Program-made: the position numbers and the translations under genes | The notes under the pieces: model-generated | What the model saw: only the letters and a program-made list of their open reading frames with translations | Database searches by the model: none | Told to the model about the DNA's origin: nothing | DNA from: Helicobacter didelphidarum | GTDB taxonomy: Bacteria > Campylobacterota > Campylobacteria > Campylobacterales > Helicobacteraceae | Length of the DNA: 64,000 nucleotides | Direction of reading: 5' to 3' | NCBI RefSeq assembly: GCF_003364195.1 | Contig: NZ_NXLQ01000011.1 | Coordinates: forward strand, 1 to 64,000 | Shown here: in pieces, positions 30,079 through 39,400 of the stretch | Numbering within the stretch: the stretch's first letter is position 1 | Layout of the letters: each line of letters opens with the position of its first letter

Positions 30079-30366
30079 TAACAAATTCTTAGAGGGTTTA
30101 ATCGAAAATTAACCAAATGTCAAAAGAGATATTCGCAATATAAAGAAATAATGGTATTTTATTGTCAATTCTCATTTGTATTTGGTATGATTGCTGGTGT
30201 TCTTGTTGGCTGAACTCCGAAATTCTTAGTTGGCAAAAATATCCCTTAAGTATAAACCCAGGAAAAACTATAAATTAGGGATTAAGTGGATAAATATTTT
30301 TTTATTGATATTTATTATTTTATGCTATTATTCTCAGCCTACTTACTTAAAATTCAAGGAGTTTTT

Positions 30367-30564
30367 ATGCGTTTGATATTGGCTATTTTCATTCCATGGT
30401 TTGTGTTTTTTACTATCGGTAAGCCATTTCAAGGAATATTTTGTTTGATTTTGCAGCTTACATTGATAGGTTGGGTCCCTGCTGCTATATGGGCAGTGTA
30501 TGCTTTATCTAATTACAAAACCGACAAAAAGATTGAAGAAGCTTTACGAAATAGTCAAAATTAA
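30367..30564 (+). CDS. Pmp3/YqaE family small membrane protein
   Basis: ATG 30367 follows AAGGAG by five bases. The 65-residue protein has two transmembrane helices joined by a short loop: LILAIFIPWFVFFTIGKP and GIFCLILQLTLIGWVPAAIWAVYAL. This is the Pmp3/UPF0057 pattern, with the conserved I-P-P/W and P-A-x-I-W-A. Family members influence membrane potential and salt tolerance in yeast and plants; the bacterial role is unclear. An upstream open stretch to 30286 is ignored since it lacks a ribosome site. Single gene. Confidence 0.85.
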   Translation: MRLILAIFIPWFVFFTIGKPFQGIFCLILQLTLIGWVPAAIWAVYALSNYKTDKKIEEALRNSQN

Positions 30565-30709
30565 AAATATTGAGAACATATAGTCTTTATGGTGCTATAA
30601 AAGACAAGACTTGATAAATTTCTAGATGAAGAGATGTTGATTGTCAAGATATTTTACTAAATATAAAATTAATCTTATTTTGTATTATATTACATAAATA
30701 TTTTTTCTT

Positions 30710-31354
30710 TCATTTTTCATTTTTTTTCTTTGTGTTTTCATCAAAAATAAATACAGGCAGACTTAGTTTGTAATGAATGGCAACCATGCGGAATCCAAAG
30801 CCAAAAATAAGCGTAATAATTACGGAAATATCATTTGGCAGGGGCGTATAAAAGTAAAGGCAATAATATAATATACATGCAACAATAGATACGCTTGCAT
30901 AAAGTTCTTTTTGAAAAACAAGAGGAATTTTATTGCATAAAATATCACGCACTATTCCTCCAGATATCCCAGTAATTACACCAGATATTACACAGATGAT
31001 AAATCCAAATTCATGTTCAATATGTTCAATTGCCTTGTTTACTCCAATGATACTAAAAGCTATTAAGCCTAAGGCATCAAGCATTAAGAATAAACGATTA
31101 AGGCTCGCAAAAAAATATGGAATCTTCGTTGTAAGCATACTACAAAAACATAACATAATCACATACTCCGGGTGAGTTACCCAAGTCATTGGATGCATAT
31201 CAAGTATAATATCGCGTATCGTTCCGCCACCAATGGCTGTTACTAATGCAATTAGCAACACTCCAAATAAATCCATGCGATAGCGACCAGCAGCAAGTGT
31301 GCCTGTGATTGCTTCTGACACGATGGCAACAATATAGAGTATTTGTAATATCAT
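30710..31354 (-). CDS. TRIC (trimeric intracellular cation channel) family membrane protein
   Basis: The 214-residue protein has about seven hydrophobic helices in two repeats. The repeats carry the signature glycine-rich turns ALVTAIGGGTIRDIILD (about residues 36-52) and VISGVITGISGGIVRDILCNKIPLVF (about 122-147). These two G-G-x-x-R-D motifs define the TRIC/UPF0126 family (YicG in E. coli). Prokaryotic TRIC channels are homotrimeric potassium/cation channels by structure. It has AAAAAGG upstream and lies alone between divergent flagellar-associated genes. Function in this organism is inferred only from the family. Confidence 0.9.
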   Translation of the reverse strand: MILQILYIVAIVSEAITGTLAAGRYRMDLFGVLLIALVTAIGGGTIRDIILDMHPMTWVTHPEYVIMLCFCSMLTTKIPYFFASLNRLFLMLDALGLIAFSIIGVNKAIEHIEHEFGFIICVISGVITGISGGIVRDILCNKIPLVFQKELYASVSIVACILYYCLYFYTPLPNDISVIITLIFGFGFRMVAIHYKLSLPVFIFDENTKKKNEK

Positions 31355-31492
31355 ATTGTACCTTTTTTAATTTTTTTATAATTGCAGATTTTTAATATAT
31401 TATACCTAAAATTATTTTTACTACGCAATACTTCTAAATATTTACTTTAATTGAATAAAAAATAACTCATGAAATGTGTTGTAAAGGTATTT

Positions 31493-31511
31493 TTGGAATC
31501 ATATTTGCTTT
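31493..31511 (+). promoter_or_regulatory. Sigma54 promoter of flgE
   Basis: TTGGAATCATATTTGCTTTT shows GG-N10-GC, 35-55 bases upstream of the flgE start. RpoN-controlled flgE is known in H. pylori. Confidence 0.85.
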
Positions 31512-31546
31512 TACAGCTGTAAAATATTGTATTGTAAAGGATTTCT

Positions 31547-33703
31547 ATGCTACGCTCATTATGGTCAGGTGTAAGTGGGCTTCAAGCTCACCAAGTTGCA
31601 TTAGATGTTGAGAGTAATAACATTGCCAATGTTAATACTGTTGGTTTTAAATACTCGAGAGCTTCTTTTGTAGATATGCTTTCGCAAGTTAAGCAAATAG
31701 CAACTTCCCCATATAAAAATGGACTTGGGGGACAAAATGATTTTTCTGTTGGTATGGGGGTAGGCATTAATGCCACAACCAAGGTTTTTTCACAAGGAAA
31801 TACACAGAATACAGATGTAAAAACAGATTTGGCTATCGAGGGCGATGGGTTTTTTATCATTAGTCGCGATAGAGGTGAAACAAAAAACTATACAAGAGAT
31901 GGTGAATTTTTGTTTGATGCAAAAGGTAATCTTGTAACAAATGGAGGTTATGTTGTGCAGGGTTGGAATAGACCACCACTTGATCAGGGTTCTGGTTCTA
32001 TGATGACAGATAATGAGTTTTTCAAAGTTGATAATACAGGACCACTTGAAAGCATTCAAGTAGATCCTGGTATGGTTATGCCCGCTCGTCCAACAAGTAA
32101 GGTTACACTCCGTGCAAATCTTAGTGCGGGAAGACATGTTGATGATGTAGTAAATGTGTCGGCATTAGATTCTACAACTTATACTGCTGCTGATGGAGTG
32201 AATCCAAGATATGATTCTAAGGGAAATCTGACTCAAATGGCAGAAGATTTTGGAGCATTGTTTAATGCTGATGGCGACTCTTTTGCACTTAGCGAGAATC
32301 AAGGTTTTTGGATGAGCTATCGCACCGCCAAGCTTACTAACACCGTAGTAGCGACAAAAGAACCCAGTGTAGTATTTGTAAATGGAGAAAAAGTAAGTTT
32401 TACAAACGACTCTGGGTTATCAGGCACAAGCACACTCGCTGCAGCAGTCTCTGCTATTAATGCCGTTAGAGATAAAACAGGAATTGAAGCATATGTTGAT
32501 AATGGGCAATTAAGACTTGAAAATCGTAATGAAATGGATGGCGATGTAAATACAAAAAATATTGTTATTACAAAAAGTGGAACAGGAGCGTTCGCAAACT
32601 TTGTAGAAGGCGATAAAGATATTACTGCTTTCCGTTATCGATATACAAAATCAAACGATCCAGATTCTACGACAGGGCAATTTAAAACAACAGAAGATTT
32701 GCGTGCATTAATGCAATATGATGCAAATATGATTAAAAATCCAGGTAAAGAATATAAAGATAGCACAGCTAGTGTAAGCGTAACTCTCAATCGTTATGGT
32801 ATGTTTGAAATAGCGAATAAAGATGATGATGATGGTGTGGTGAATAATCTCCAAATTACTGCAAGTGCGTATGGGTCAGGACAAGTTACAACAAATATTC
32901 TCTTAAGAGATGCTATGCGTGCTTTAAATACTGCCTCATTGATTGAAGGTGGCTCAAGCACTGCAAGTGGTAAGCTTACCCATGCAAGACATGCAACAAG
33001 CATAGATTTGTTTGATAGCTTAGGCACTAAACATACCATTCGGTTTGAATTTACTAAGAGTGGTGGAAAAGAGTGGGTATTCCGTGCAATTGTTCCGGAA
33101 CCAGCACAATTTATTGGTGGAAGCCCCGATAATCCAAATATTTTTGAAGGAGGAAGGGTTTCATTCAATAATGATGGTAGCTTGGGTGGAATGAATCCTC
33201 CTATGTTGCAATTTGATCCAAAAAATGGATCAGAATCTCCACAACGATTAGAGTTAAATTTTGGTAAAAATAAAACTTTTGATGGATTAACAAGTGTTGA
33301 TAAACGTTCCGAAACCTATAATATTGCACAAAATGGTTATAATGCGGGTGATTTAATGGATGTGAGGTTTGATTCTAATGGTGCGTTATTGGGTGCATTT
33401 AGTAATGGAAAAACTCTTGCACTTGCTCAAGTTGGATTGGCGAACTTCGCTAATAGTGCGGGATTACAAGCAGAAGGGAACAATATTTTCTCTGAAACAG
33501 GAAATAGTGGTGAACCAATTGTTGGTGCTGCAAACACAGGACGAAGAGGCGGTGTAAGTGGCTCTAAGCTTGAGATGAGCAATGTGGATTTAAGTCGTGC
33601 TTTGACACAGCTTATTGTTGTGCAAAGAGGTTTCCAAGCAAACTCAAAAGCCATTACAACTTCAGATCAGATTCTCAACACTCTTTTGAGCTTGAAGCAG
33701 TAG
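31547..33703 (+). CDS. flgE: Flagellar hook protein FlgE
   Basis: FlgE assembles the curved universal joint between rod and filament. The 718 residues match the long Campylobacterota form. The rod/hook motif opens the protein: LRSLWSGVSGLQAHQVALDVESNNIANVNTVGFK. DLAIEGDGFFIISRD is the D1 block. The centre (about 180-480) contains domains typical of Helicobacter FlgE. SKLEMSNVDLSRALTQLIVVQRGFQANSKAITTSDQILNTLLSLKQ is the conserved C-terminus. AAAGGATTT precedes the ATG, with a sigma54 promoter upstream. The small gene that follows by 30 bases is probably in the same transcript. Confidence 0.97.
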   Translation: MLRSLWSGVSGLQAHQVALDVESNNIANVNTVGFKYSRASFVDMLSQVKQIATSPYKNGLGGQNDFSVGMGVGINATTKVFSQGNTQNTDVKTDLAIEGDGFFIISRDRGETKNYTRDGEFLFDAKGNLVTNGGYVVQGWNRPPLDQGSGSMMTDNEFFKVDNTGPLESIQVDPGMVMPARPTSKVTLRANLSAGRHVDDVVNVSALDSTTYTAADGVNPRYDSKGNLTQMAEDFGALFNADGDSFALSENQGFWMSYRTAKLTNTVVATKEPSVVFVNGEKVSFTNDSGLSGTSTLAAAVSAINAVRDKTGIEAYVDNGQLRLENRNEMDGDVNTKNIVITKSGTGAFANFVEGDKDITAFRYRYTKSNDPDSTTGQFKTTEDLRALMQYDANMIKNPGKEYKDSTASVSVTLNRYGMFEIANKDDDDGVVNNLQITASAYGSGQVTTNILLRDAMRALNTASLIEGGSSTASGKLTHARHATSIDLFDSLGTKHTIRFEFTKSGGKEWVFRAIVPEPAQFIGGSPDNPNIFEGGRVSFNNDGSLGGMNPPMLQFDPKNGSESPQRLELNFGKNKTFDGLTSVDKRSETYNIAQNGYNAGDLMDVRFDSNGALLGAFSNGKTLALAQVGLANFANSAGLQAEGNNIFSETGNSGEPIVGAANTGRRGGVSGSKLEMSNVDLSRALTQLIVVQRGFQANSKAITTSDQILNTLLSLKQ

Positions 33704-33733
33704 TTTGATATAGTTTAATTAAAGGAGTAATGT

Positions 33734-34123
33734 ATGGATATTATATTAGCAATGTTGGCAAGTAATGATGCACCAAAATTTGAAGAGAAAAAATGGGGAA
33801 AATTCCCATACAACATACAAAAAAACTTGGAAGTGAGTCAAAATATAAAAAATTTTGCACTTTATCGTTATCTTGTCAATAATTCCCTTCGTTATCCAAA
33901 GGAATGGATAGAAAATAAGGCTGGTGCAAGCGTTGTGGCAAGTGTGGCAATACATAGTCAAAACGCAATGTTACAAGATGTAAAGATTGTGAATAAAACA
34001 CAGGGATTAACAGATGATGTGATTGTTAGCGAAGTCCAAAAAACATTGCAACGTGCAAGTCATGACTTCCCAAATACAGAATCTAGCATAGTATTACGTT
34101 TACCACTAGAATGGAAAAGCTGA
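33734..34123 (+). CDS. Hypothetical 129-aa protein with TonB C-terminal-like fold
   Basis: I do not recognise this gene. AAAGGAG lies before its ATG, 30 bases after flgE, so it is probably co-transcribed. No signal peptide or transmembrane helix is obvious apart from a short hydrophobic start (IILAMLA). Residues about 50-125 (NSLRYPKEWIENKAGASVVASVAIHSQNAMLQDVKIV, then SIVLRLPLEWKS) have the strand-helix-strand pattern seen in TonB C-terminal/TonB-like domains, with a P-x-x-W after the N-x-x-x-Y-P. A real TonB would have an N-terminal anchor and a Pro-rich spacer, which this lacks. The link to flagella is positional only. Confidence 0.55.
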   Translation: MDIILAMLASNDAPKFEEKKWGKFPYNIQKNLEVSQNIKNFALYRYLVNNSLRYPKEWIENKAGASVVASVAIHSQNAMLQDVKIVNKTQGLTDDVIVSEVQKTLQRASHDFPNTESSIVLRLPLEWKS

Positions 34124-34455
34124 TAATATTTTATAAATAATTTTTGCAATATTTTTTGTGTAGATGTATAGATAAATTCTTCCGCCAGAGCTATATTATT
34201 ATATTGAATGTAGTTCCATATAATAACAAGTTTATACAATATTAATTTATTGTAACTTATTCTCGACAATTATCAAAATAGGTAATTATGTAGGCTTTAC
34301 TGCAGAATCTATAAAGAATTTCTCAAAAACTCTAATCCCCAAAGATACTATAATAGAGACTCCATAGATATTAATACAAAATCTGGAGACTCAAAAGTCG
34401 CAAATAAAGATTCCAAGAAATTACATTCATTATACTGCCTCTTAGGATAAGAAAA
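34124..34455. other. Intergenic, 332 bp
   Basis: AT-rich, with an AGAATCT copy near 34304 and another A-rich tract before the next gene. I see no RNA or terminator that I can support. Confidence 0.4.
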
Positions 34456-35631
34456 ATGAAATTATATAAATGCACTTACCAGTCAATAGAAAGGGAGGGG
34501 GTCAAATATCTCTTTGCTTCTAATACCAATGAAGCAGAAAAAAAATTACAAGCAAAAAATCTTTTGCCTGTAAGAGTGGAAGAAGTTAATATTTTTATGC
34601 GTTTAAATTACAGCAGAGATTATGAACTAATGAATATCTTTTGGCAACTTGGGTTTGGTTTTGGCTCGGGACTAAATATTCTCGTTATTTTAGAATCTAT
34701 TAAATCGGGATTGCATTATAAAGAGAATATTACGCTTCTTGATTCTATGCTTGTCGCACTTAATGGAGGAGATCCAATCTCTAAAGCATTAAAGCAACAT
34801 GCAAATCTTTGTGGAGATTTAATTGTTGCATTGTTTGAGATTGGGGAAAAAAGTGGGAAAATGCAAGAAATTTGTGAACTCTGCACAACAGAATTGCAAC
34901 AAAAAAATGATTTCACTCATACTATGAGAAAAGCATTGATATATCCAAGTATTTTGGGATTCGCACTACTTTGTGTGTTTGTTATCATTGCTGTATTTGT
35001 GATTCCAGAATTTGCACAAATTTACATGGAGCTTGACGCAGAACTTCCTCTAAGCACACAGGGTATTCTTATAATAAGTAGCTTCATTAATAATTATTAC
35101 ATCGAAATCTTTATATCAATTTTCATGATAACTTTTGTTATAAAAATGCTATTTGCTAAAAAAGCAATTCAAGATAAAATAATCCTTCAAATACCAATTC
35201 TTAATCAAATTGTTTTAGACTATGAACTTTATCGTTATTTTTTAGGATTGCATTATTTTTTACAAAGCCGTGTTCCATTTGATAAGAGTGTGGTATATTG
35301 TAATAATTTTATGGGAAATATGTATATAAAAGATAAATTTTCAAGCGTATTCCATATTCTCCACAATGGATACCCATTGAGTTATGCTTTGCAAGAAATT
35401 AATCTTAATATCGCCAATCTTGCCCTACTTAAAAGTGGCGAAAAGAGTGGCTCACTTGATAAGGCTCTCTTTATCAATGCAGAATTTTATAAAAAACGTT
35501 ATAAACAAACACTTCAAACTCTTAATATACTTGTAGAACCCATTGCTACAATTATTATGGGACTTTTTGTTTCATGGCTTGCTTTTAGCGTGGTAAGTCC
35601 CATGTGGAAATTGCTGGAAGTGGCAATATAG
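34456..35631 (+). CDS. Type II secretion/type IV pilus inner-membrane platform protein (GspF/PilC/CtsF family)
   Basis: The 391-residue protein has the GspF duplication. Two similar cytoplasmic helical domains (about 55-160 and 265-365) carry the G-E-K-S-G motifs FEIGEKSGKMQE and LKSGEKSGSLDKAL. Each is followed by membrane helices (ILGFALLCVFVIIAVFVIPEFAQIY and EPIATIIMGLFVSWLAF). The equivalent CtsF in Campylobacter jejuni is needed for natural transformation. The ATPase (GspE/CtsE), the secretin and the pilins are not adjacent. The two unknown proteins at 15-16.5 kb have PilN/PilP-like layouts, so the system may be dispersed. AGGATAAG precedes the ATG. The competence role is inferred. Confidence 0.88.
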   Translation: MKLYKCTYQSIEREGVKYLFASNTNEAEKKLQAKNLLPVRVEEVNIFMRLNYSRDYELMNIFWQLGFGFGSGLNILVILESIKSGLHYKENITLLDSMLVALNGGDPISKALKQHANLCGDLIVALFEIGEKSGKMQEICELCTTELQQKNDFTHTMRKALIYPSILGFALLCVFVIIAVFVIPEFAQIYMELDAELPLSTQGILIISSFINNYYIEIFISIFMITFVIKMLFAKKAIQDKIILQIPILNQIVLDYELYRYFLGLHYFLQSRVPFDKSVVYCNNFMGNMYIKDKFSSVFHILHNGYPLSYALQEINLNIANLALLKSGEKSGSLDKALFINAEFYKKRYKQTLQTLNILVEPIATIIMGLFVSWLAFSVVSPMWKLLEVAI

Positions 35632-36398
35632 GTAGTGAAGAGATTGTTGTGTAAATAAAATATTTTATTATTAAAAAATTGAAAGCAATATTTAAAGTTA
35701 CTGAGTCTAATTTTGAAACAACCTATCATTTGATAATACTTTGTATTTGTTCTATTAAACAAGAACTCTTTATTTTGTTGTAGAATCTTAGTTTTCTTGT
35801 ATGTATATTGCTCTAAAGAAAATCCAAGACTTTGCATGAATATACTATCTTTTAGAATCTAACACACATTAACAAAAGATTCTAAAAGATATAGACATAT
35901 TGAATGATAAAAATATGTCCATTAAAAGTAAGAGAGTGTCGAGGGCTATAAAAGAGATACAGAATCTTAATATGAGAATCAATCAAAATATTATTTATTT
36001 GTTTGCAGGGAAATAAGCTGAGGCAAAGAAAACAAGAACATTACTATAAGAAGTAATGTTGTTTTATCTATAAAGGATCTTTTGCTTATATCAATTAAAA
36101 AAACTTAGGGTTTTTATTAAATTTCTTTGAGCAGAATCCCTGTACTTTTAATTATTGATCATTTTTTCAATAAAAGTTTTATTGCTTATTTCTCTTTCAA
36201 GTTTCTTGTTAGTTTATATAAGCTTTTAATCTTATTGGTATGTTTTTATAACCAAAAAATGGAGGATTGTATAGATGTAGTTGAAGTTTTTTTAAAAAAG
36301 GGGTAAAAAAACTCTTGAAGTGATATAAGGGAATATTTTGTTGAGGTTGCATGTTAACTAGGAGAAGCATTGTGGCTTATAAATTAAAATCTTGCTCA
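35632..36398. other. Intergenic, 767 bp, between convergent genes
   Basis: The 15-bp inverted repeat at 35846-35891 is the clearest structure. A second 10-bp A/T inverted repeat with a 9-base loop is at 36285-36313 and may terminate ftsI (minus strand). No gene is seen. Confidence 0.5.
35846..35891. repeat. 15-bp perfect inverted repeat built from the AGATTCTA motif
   Basis: TATCTTTTAGAATCT and AGATTCTAAAAGATA face each other across 16 bases. The core is the over-represented AGATTCTA/TAGAATCT word. It could form a terminator for the GspF-like gene upstream. Inverted pairs of uptake sequences act as terminators in Neisseria, which makes the resemblance notable, but that is analogy only. Confidence 0.75.
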
Positions 36399-39026
36399 TT
36401 ATTCTGTGATTTTTCGTTCCAAATATCCTTCTTGGACAAGCAATTCTGTGATTCTTGCAAAGACTGGTGCGGCAGTTTGTGCTGCATAATAGTCCTCATT
36501 TGCCTGTGATCCATAAGTAACAACACCAATAGTATATGTTCTTTTTTTATCACTTGCATAGCCAAAGAACGATCCATTATAAATTGTTTCACCATTATTT
36601 CTTTCTCTTGCCGTGCCTGTTTTCCCACCAATAACTAACCCCGCTACATCAGCCCTTTTTGCTGTTCCTTCTTTCACAACGCGATGTAATAATCGTTTCA
36701 TATAATCCGCACTTTCTTTGCTTATGATTTGTTGTGGTTGTTCAAGGTTAGGGTAAAATATTTTTTCGTTTGGCGAAATAAGATTTTTCGTTACATGAGG
36801 AGTTACAAGAAAACCTCCATTATTAAATACGGCATAACTTCGCAAAAGTTGCATAAAAGTCATACGCAAACCATAGCCATAACTAGTGGTGCCTTTTTCT
36901 ACTTCACGATTAAGAATCGAAACCTTTGGTAAAAGCCCGGTTGCTTCGTTTGCAATATCTATACCAGTGTTTTCACCAACCCCAAATGTTTTAAAAAGAT
37001 CTCTCATCTGTGATCCTTGTAGTTTCCGTGTGAGTTTCGTCATACCTATATTACTTGATTTAATGAGAATCTGTTCAGGTGTGGCATTTTTCATTGGAGA
37101 GGAATCTCGTATTGTAAAAGTTCTCAACTTATAGATTCCATCATGCAAATCAATAACCTCTTGAAAATTTATCATTTTGCGATTAACAAGATATGAGAAC
37201 ACAAGCGGTTTAATGGTGCTACCAGGCTCAAAGGATCGTTCTGTTGCCACAACACGCATTTTATTGGTTATGTTCTTATCTCTTTTTCCAATATTTGGAT
37301 TAAACGAAGACGATGAAGCAAGTGCTAAAATCTCTCCTGTATTTGGATCCATTATACCCGCTATAATTTCTTGTGCTTTGTATTTTAAATTTGATTCTTC
37401 AAGAATTTTTTGAATTTTGGCTTGCAGGTTGAGAGGTATGGTAAGTTTAATATCAAAACCATTTTCTCTTTTGATGAGCTTGGAGTGTTTGTTTAAAATA
37501 ATGTTACCACTTCTATCTGCCTGTCCAATTGTCTTACCGTCACGTTTTGCGGATAATATTCCATCGCGATATTTTTCAACACCAGATTGTGCTACAAATT
37601 TCATTTTATCATCATAGATGACACCATCAATCATGCGTTTGCCATAATTTGTAAAGCCTAATAGCGGTTGCATAAGATTATCAAAAGGATAATTGCGTTC
37701 CACTTGATTTACCCCAATGTCTAAACCACGATCAATTTTTGTGCTTGCTTTATCTCGAACATCGGGATTATAAGTAAAAATTGGCGTATAACATTCTTTT
37801 GATAAATCAATTTCTTTGTTTTTATATTCAACTAATGCCATATTCATTTTTTCAAGAGCTTCAGATTCGGTGATTTTATTATTTTGTATGTCTTCAAGAA
37901 TTTGTAAAACATGTTTATCCCGCGTTGTTTGGCGTCCTTTCTCTGAAGTAATTTGTGCTCGTGCAATCATAGTTTTAAATTCCGAATCTTCCAAGTTCGT
38001 TTTATTTATATATGTGAAAACACATTTTTTATATACACCGAGTCGTGCTAATTTTTGGTTTAATAAAATGAGATTCGCAGCGTCAATCGCACTAACGCGT
38101 TCAGAGATTGCCACATTTCCCCCTCTTACAAATGCACTTTGTATATTTTGTTTGCTAAAATTTGCATAGAGGTGTAGGAGATTGAGAACAACTTCTCGTT
38201 TTTCTTCACGGATTGATGGAACATAGATTCCAATTTTATAAAGTTTTTTACTTGAAGCAAGCACATAATCATCACGACTTGTAATTTTTCCACGCAATGC
38301 AATATCCACATCAACTTTTTGAGACCATGGATAGTTTCGCGACTTTTTGTTGTATGGATCCATATTTGGTGGCTTTACAATAATTTTTGCATATACAGCA
38401 AGCATTAAAATAATAAAGCATATAGCAAAAATGGTTAATATAACAAAAAGTCGCCATGCTCGATTTTTTTTTGCCTCCTCACTTACCATTTCATTCTCTT
38501 CTTGGGTAACCTTTACTTGATGAATATTTTGTTGTTCACTATATAGTTGTCTTTTTTTGTTCTCTAGCCTAGAAAATGGTCTAATAATAAAGTTCTCATC
38601 TGTTCCTTCCGAATAGAATATTTTACCCTCATTGGCATTATCAAGCATAATGGAGTCAATAGAATTTAAGGTTTTAGAATCTTCTTTTATCGTCTGTTTT
38701 ACATTATTGCGATTATCTGATGTTTTCAGACGAATATGTGATGATACATCATCGGCGAGATTATCATCTTTGTCATCTAAGTGAAAGAGGTATGGACCAT
38801 TTGAGTTATTGAGGAGATTTTGAGATGTTTTATGCTGTGATTGCTTTTGGCTTTGTGTATTTATATACGAAGATTCTGTATGATTATATGAGTGGGTGTT
38901 GTTGAGTATGGACACAGAATCTTCGTGTTGACTTTTTTGTTCTGATCCATTATCTCCATTGGTATATTCTTGTGTTTGGTTGTATCGCGTAAAATCTTCT
39001 TGAAAGCTTTTTTTATTTCCTTGCAT
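36399..39026 (-). CDS. ftsI: Peptidoglycan transpeptidase FtsI/PBP (septal), with long cytoplasmic N-terminal extension
   Basis: Class B penicillin-binding protein for septal cross-linking. The cluster ftsI-fliE-flgC-flgB is the same as in H. pylori. The active-site motifs are SxxK in FEPGSTIKPLVFS, SxN in LIKSSNIGM and KTG in GGKTGTARE. The pedestal domain precedes them (about 230-500). The single transmembrane helix is AWRLFVILTIFAICFIILML, at about residues 190-212. About 185 residues precede it, low-complexity and rich in Ser, Asn, Gln and His, where the related H. pylori protein has only a few. ATG 39026 lacks a strong ribosome site; M180 (VSEEAKKNRAW) is an alternative. The tail continues beyond the last motif with the EDYYAAQTAAPVFARI region. 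Confidence 0.93.
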   Translation of the reverse strand: MQGNKKSFQEDFTRYNQTQEYTNGDNGSEQKSQHEDSVSILNNTHSYNHTESSYINTQSQKQSQHKTSQNLLNNSNGPYLFHLDDKDDNLADDVSSHIRLKTSDNRNNVKQTIKEDSKTLNSIDSIMLDNANEGKIFYSEGTDENFIIRPFSRLENKKRQLYSEQQNIHQVKVTQEENEMVSEEAKKNRAWRLFVILTIFAICFIILMLAVYAKIIVKPPNMDPYNKKSRNYPWSQKVDVDIALRGKITSRDDYVLASSKKLYKIGIYVPSIREEKREVVLNLLHLYANFSKQNIQSAFVRGGNVAISERVSAIDAANLILLNQKLARLGVYKKCVFTYINKTNLEDSEFKTMIARAQITSEKGRQTTRDKHVLQILEDIQNNKITESEALEKMNMALVEYKNKEIDLSKECYTPIFTYNPDVRDKASTKIDRGLDIGVNQVERNYPFDNLMQPLLGFTNYGKRMIDGVIYDDKMKFVAQSGVEKYRDGILSAKRDGKTIGQADRSGNIILNKHSKLIKRENGFDIKLTIPLNLQAKIQKILEESNLKYKAQEIIAGIMDPNTGEILALASSSSFNPNIGKRDKNITNKMRVVATERSFEPGSTIKPLVFSYLVNRKMINFQEVIDLHDGIYKLRTFTIRDSSPMKNATPEQILIKSSNIGMTKLTRKLQGSQMRDLFKTFGVGENTGIDIANEATGLLPKVSILNREVEKGTTSYGYGLRMTFMQLLRSYAVFNNGGFLVTPHVTKNLISPNEKIFYPNLEQPQQIISKESADYMKRLLHRVVKEGTAKRADVAGLVIGGKTGTARERNNGETIYNGSFFGYASDKKRTYTIGVVTYGSQANEDYYAAQTAAPVFARITELLVQEGYLERKITE

Positions 39027-39077
39027 AAAATGACATTATCCAATAAACCCAAACACAAGTCTAATATTTTTCTTGGA

Positions 39078-39380
39078 TTAGACTTGTGTCCTTAAGATTT
39101 CTTTATACGCACTAATTGCCTTGTTGCGTACTTCTAGCATGAGTTTCATGCTGGTCTCTGCTTTACCAATAGTAATGGCAGCTTGATGTAAATCTTTTAC
39201 TTGTCCGCTTGCCATATCTGCTAAAGCTCTATCTGATACTTCTTGAGATGCATTAAGCTCTGCCAAAGATTGTTTCAGCAATGAAGAAAAATCGCCTTGT
39301 TTTCCCCTAACTTCACTATTTATATCTGTTAGAGAAATATCTGTAAGGCCAGGTGCTGAAATATGTGTAACTTGTGCCAT
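39078..39380 (-). CDS. fliE: Flagellar hook-basal body complex protein FliE
   Basis: FliE joins the MS ring to the rod and is the first protein secreted in rod assembly. The 100 residues are mostly helical. The C-terminal half DLHQAAITIGKAETSMKLMLEVRNKAISAYKEILRTQV is the typical FliE block. AAGGAG lies 7-8 bases before the ATG. It lies 20 bases after flgC and 51 before ftsI, so all belong to one transcript from the flgB promoter. Confidence 0.96.
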   Translation of the reverse strand: MAQVTHISAPGLTDISLTDINSEVRGKQGDFSSLLKQSLAELNASQEVSDRALADMASGQVKDLHQAAITIGKAETSMKLMLEVRNKAISAYKEILRTQV

Positions 39381-39400
39381 ATTATTTCTCCTTAATTAAA

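Noticed and set aside
36285-36313. Strong terminator after ftsI
   Set aside because: The 10-bp inverted repeat is perfect but almost purely A/T runs, which pair by chance easily; kept only as a remark.
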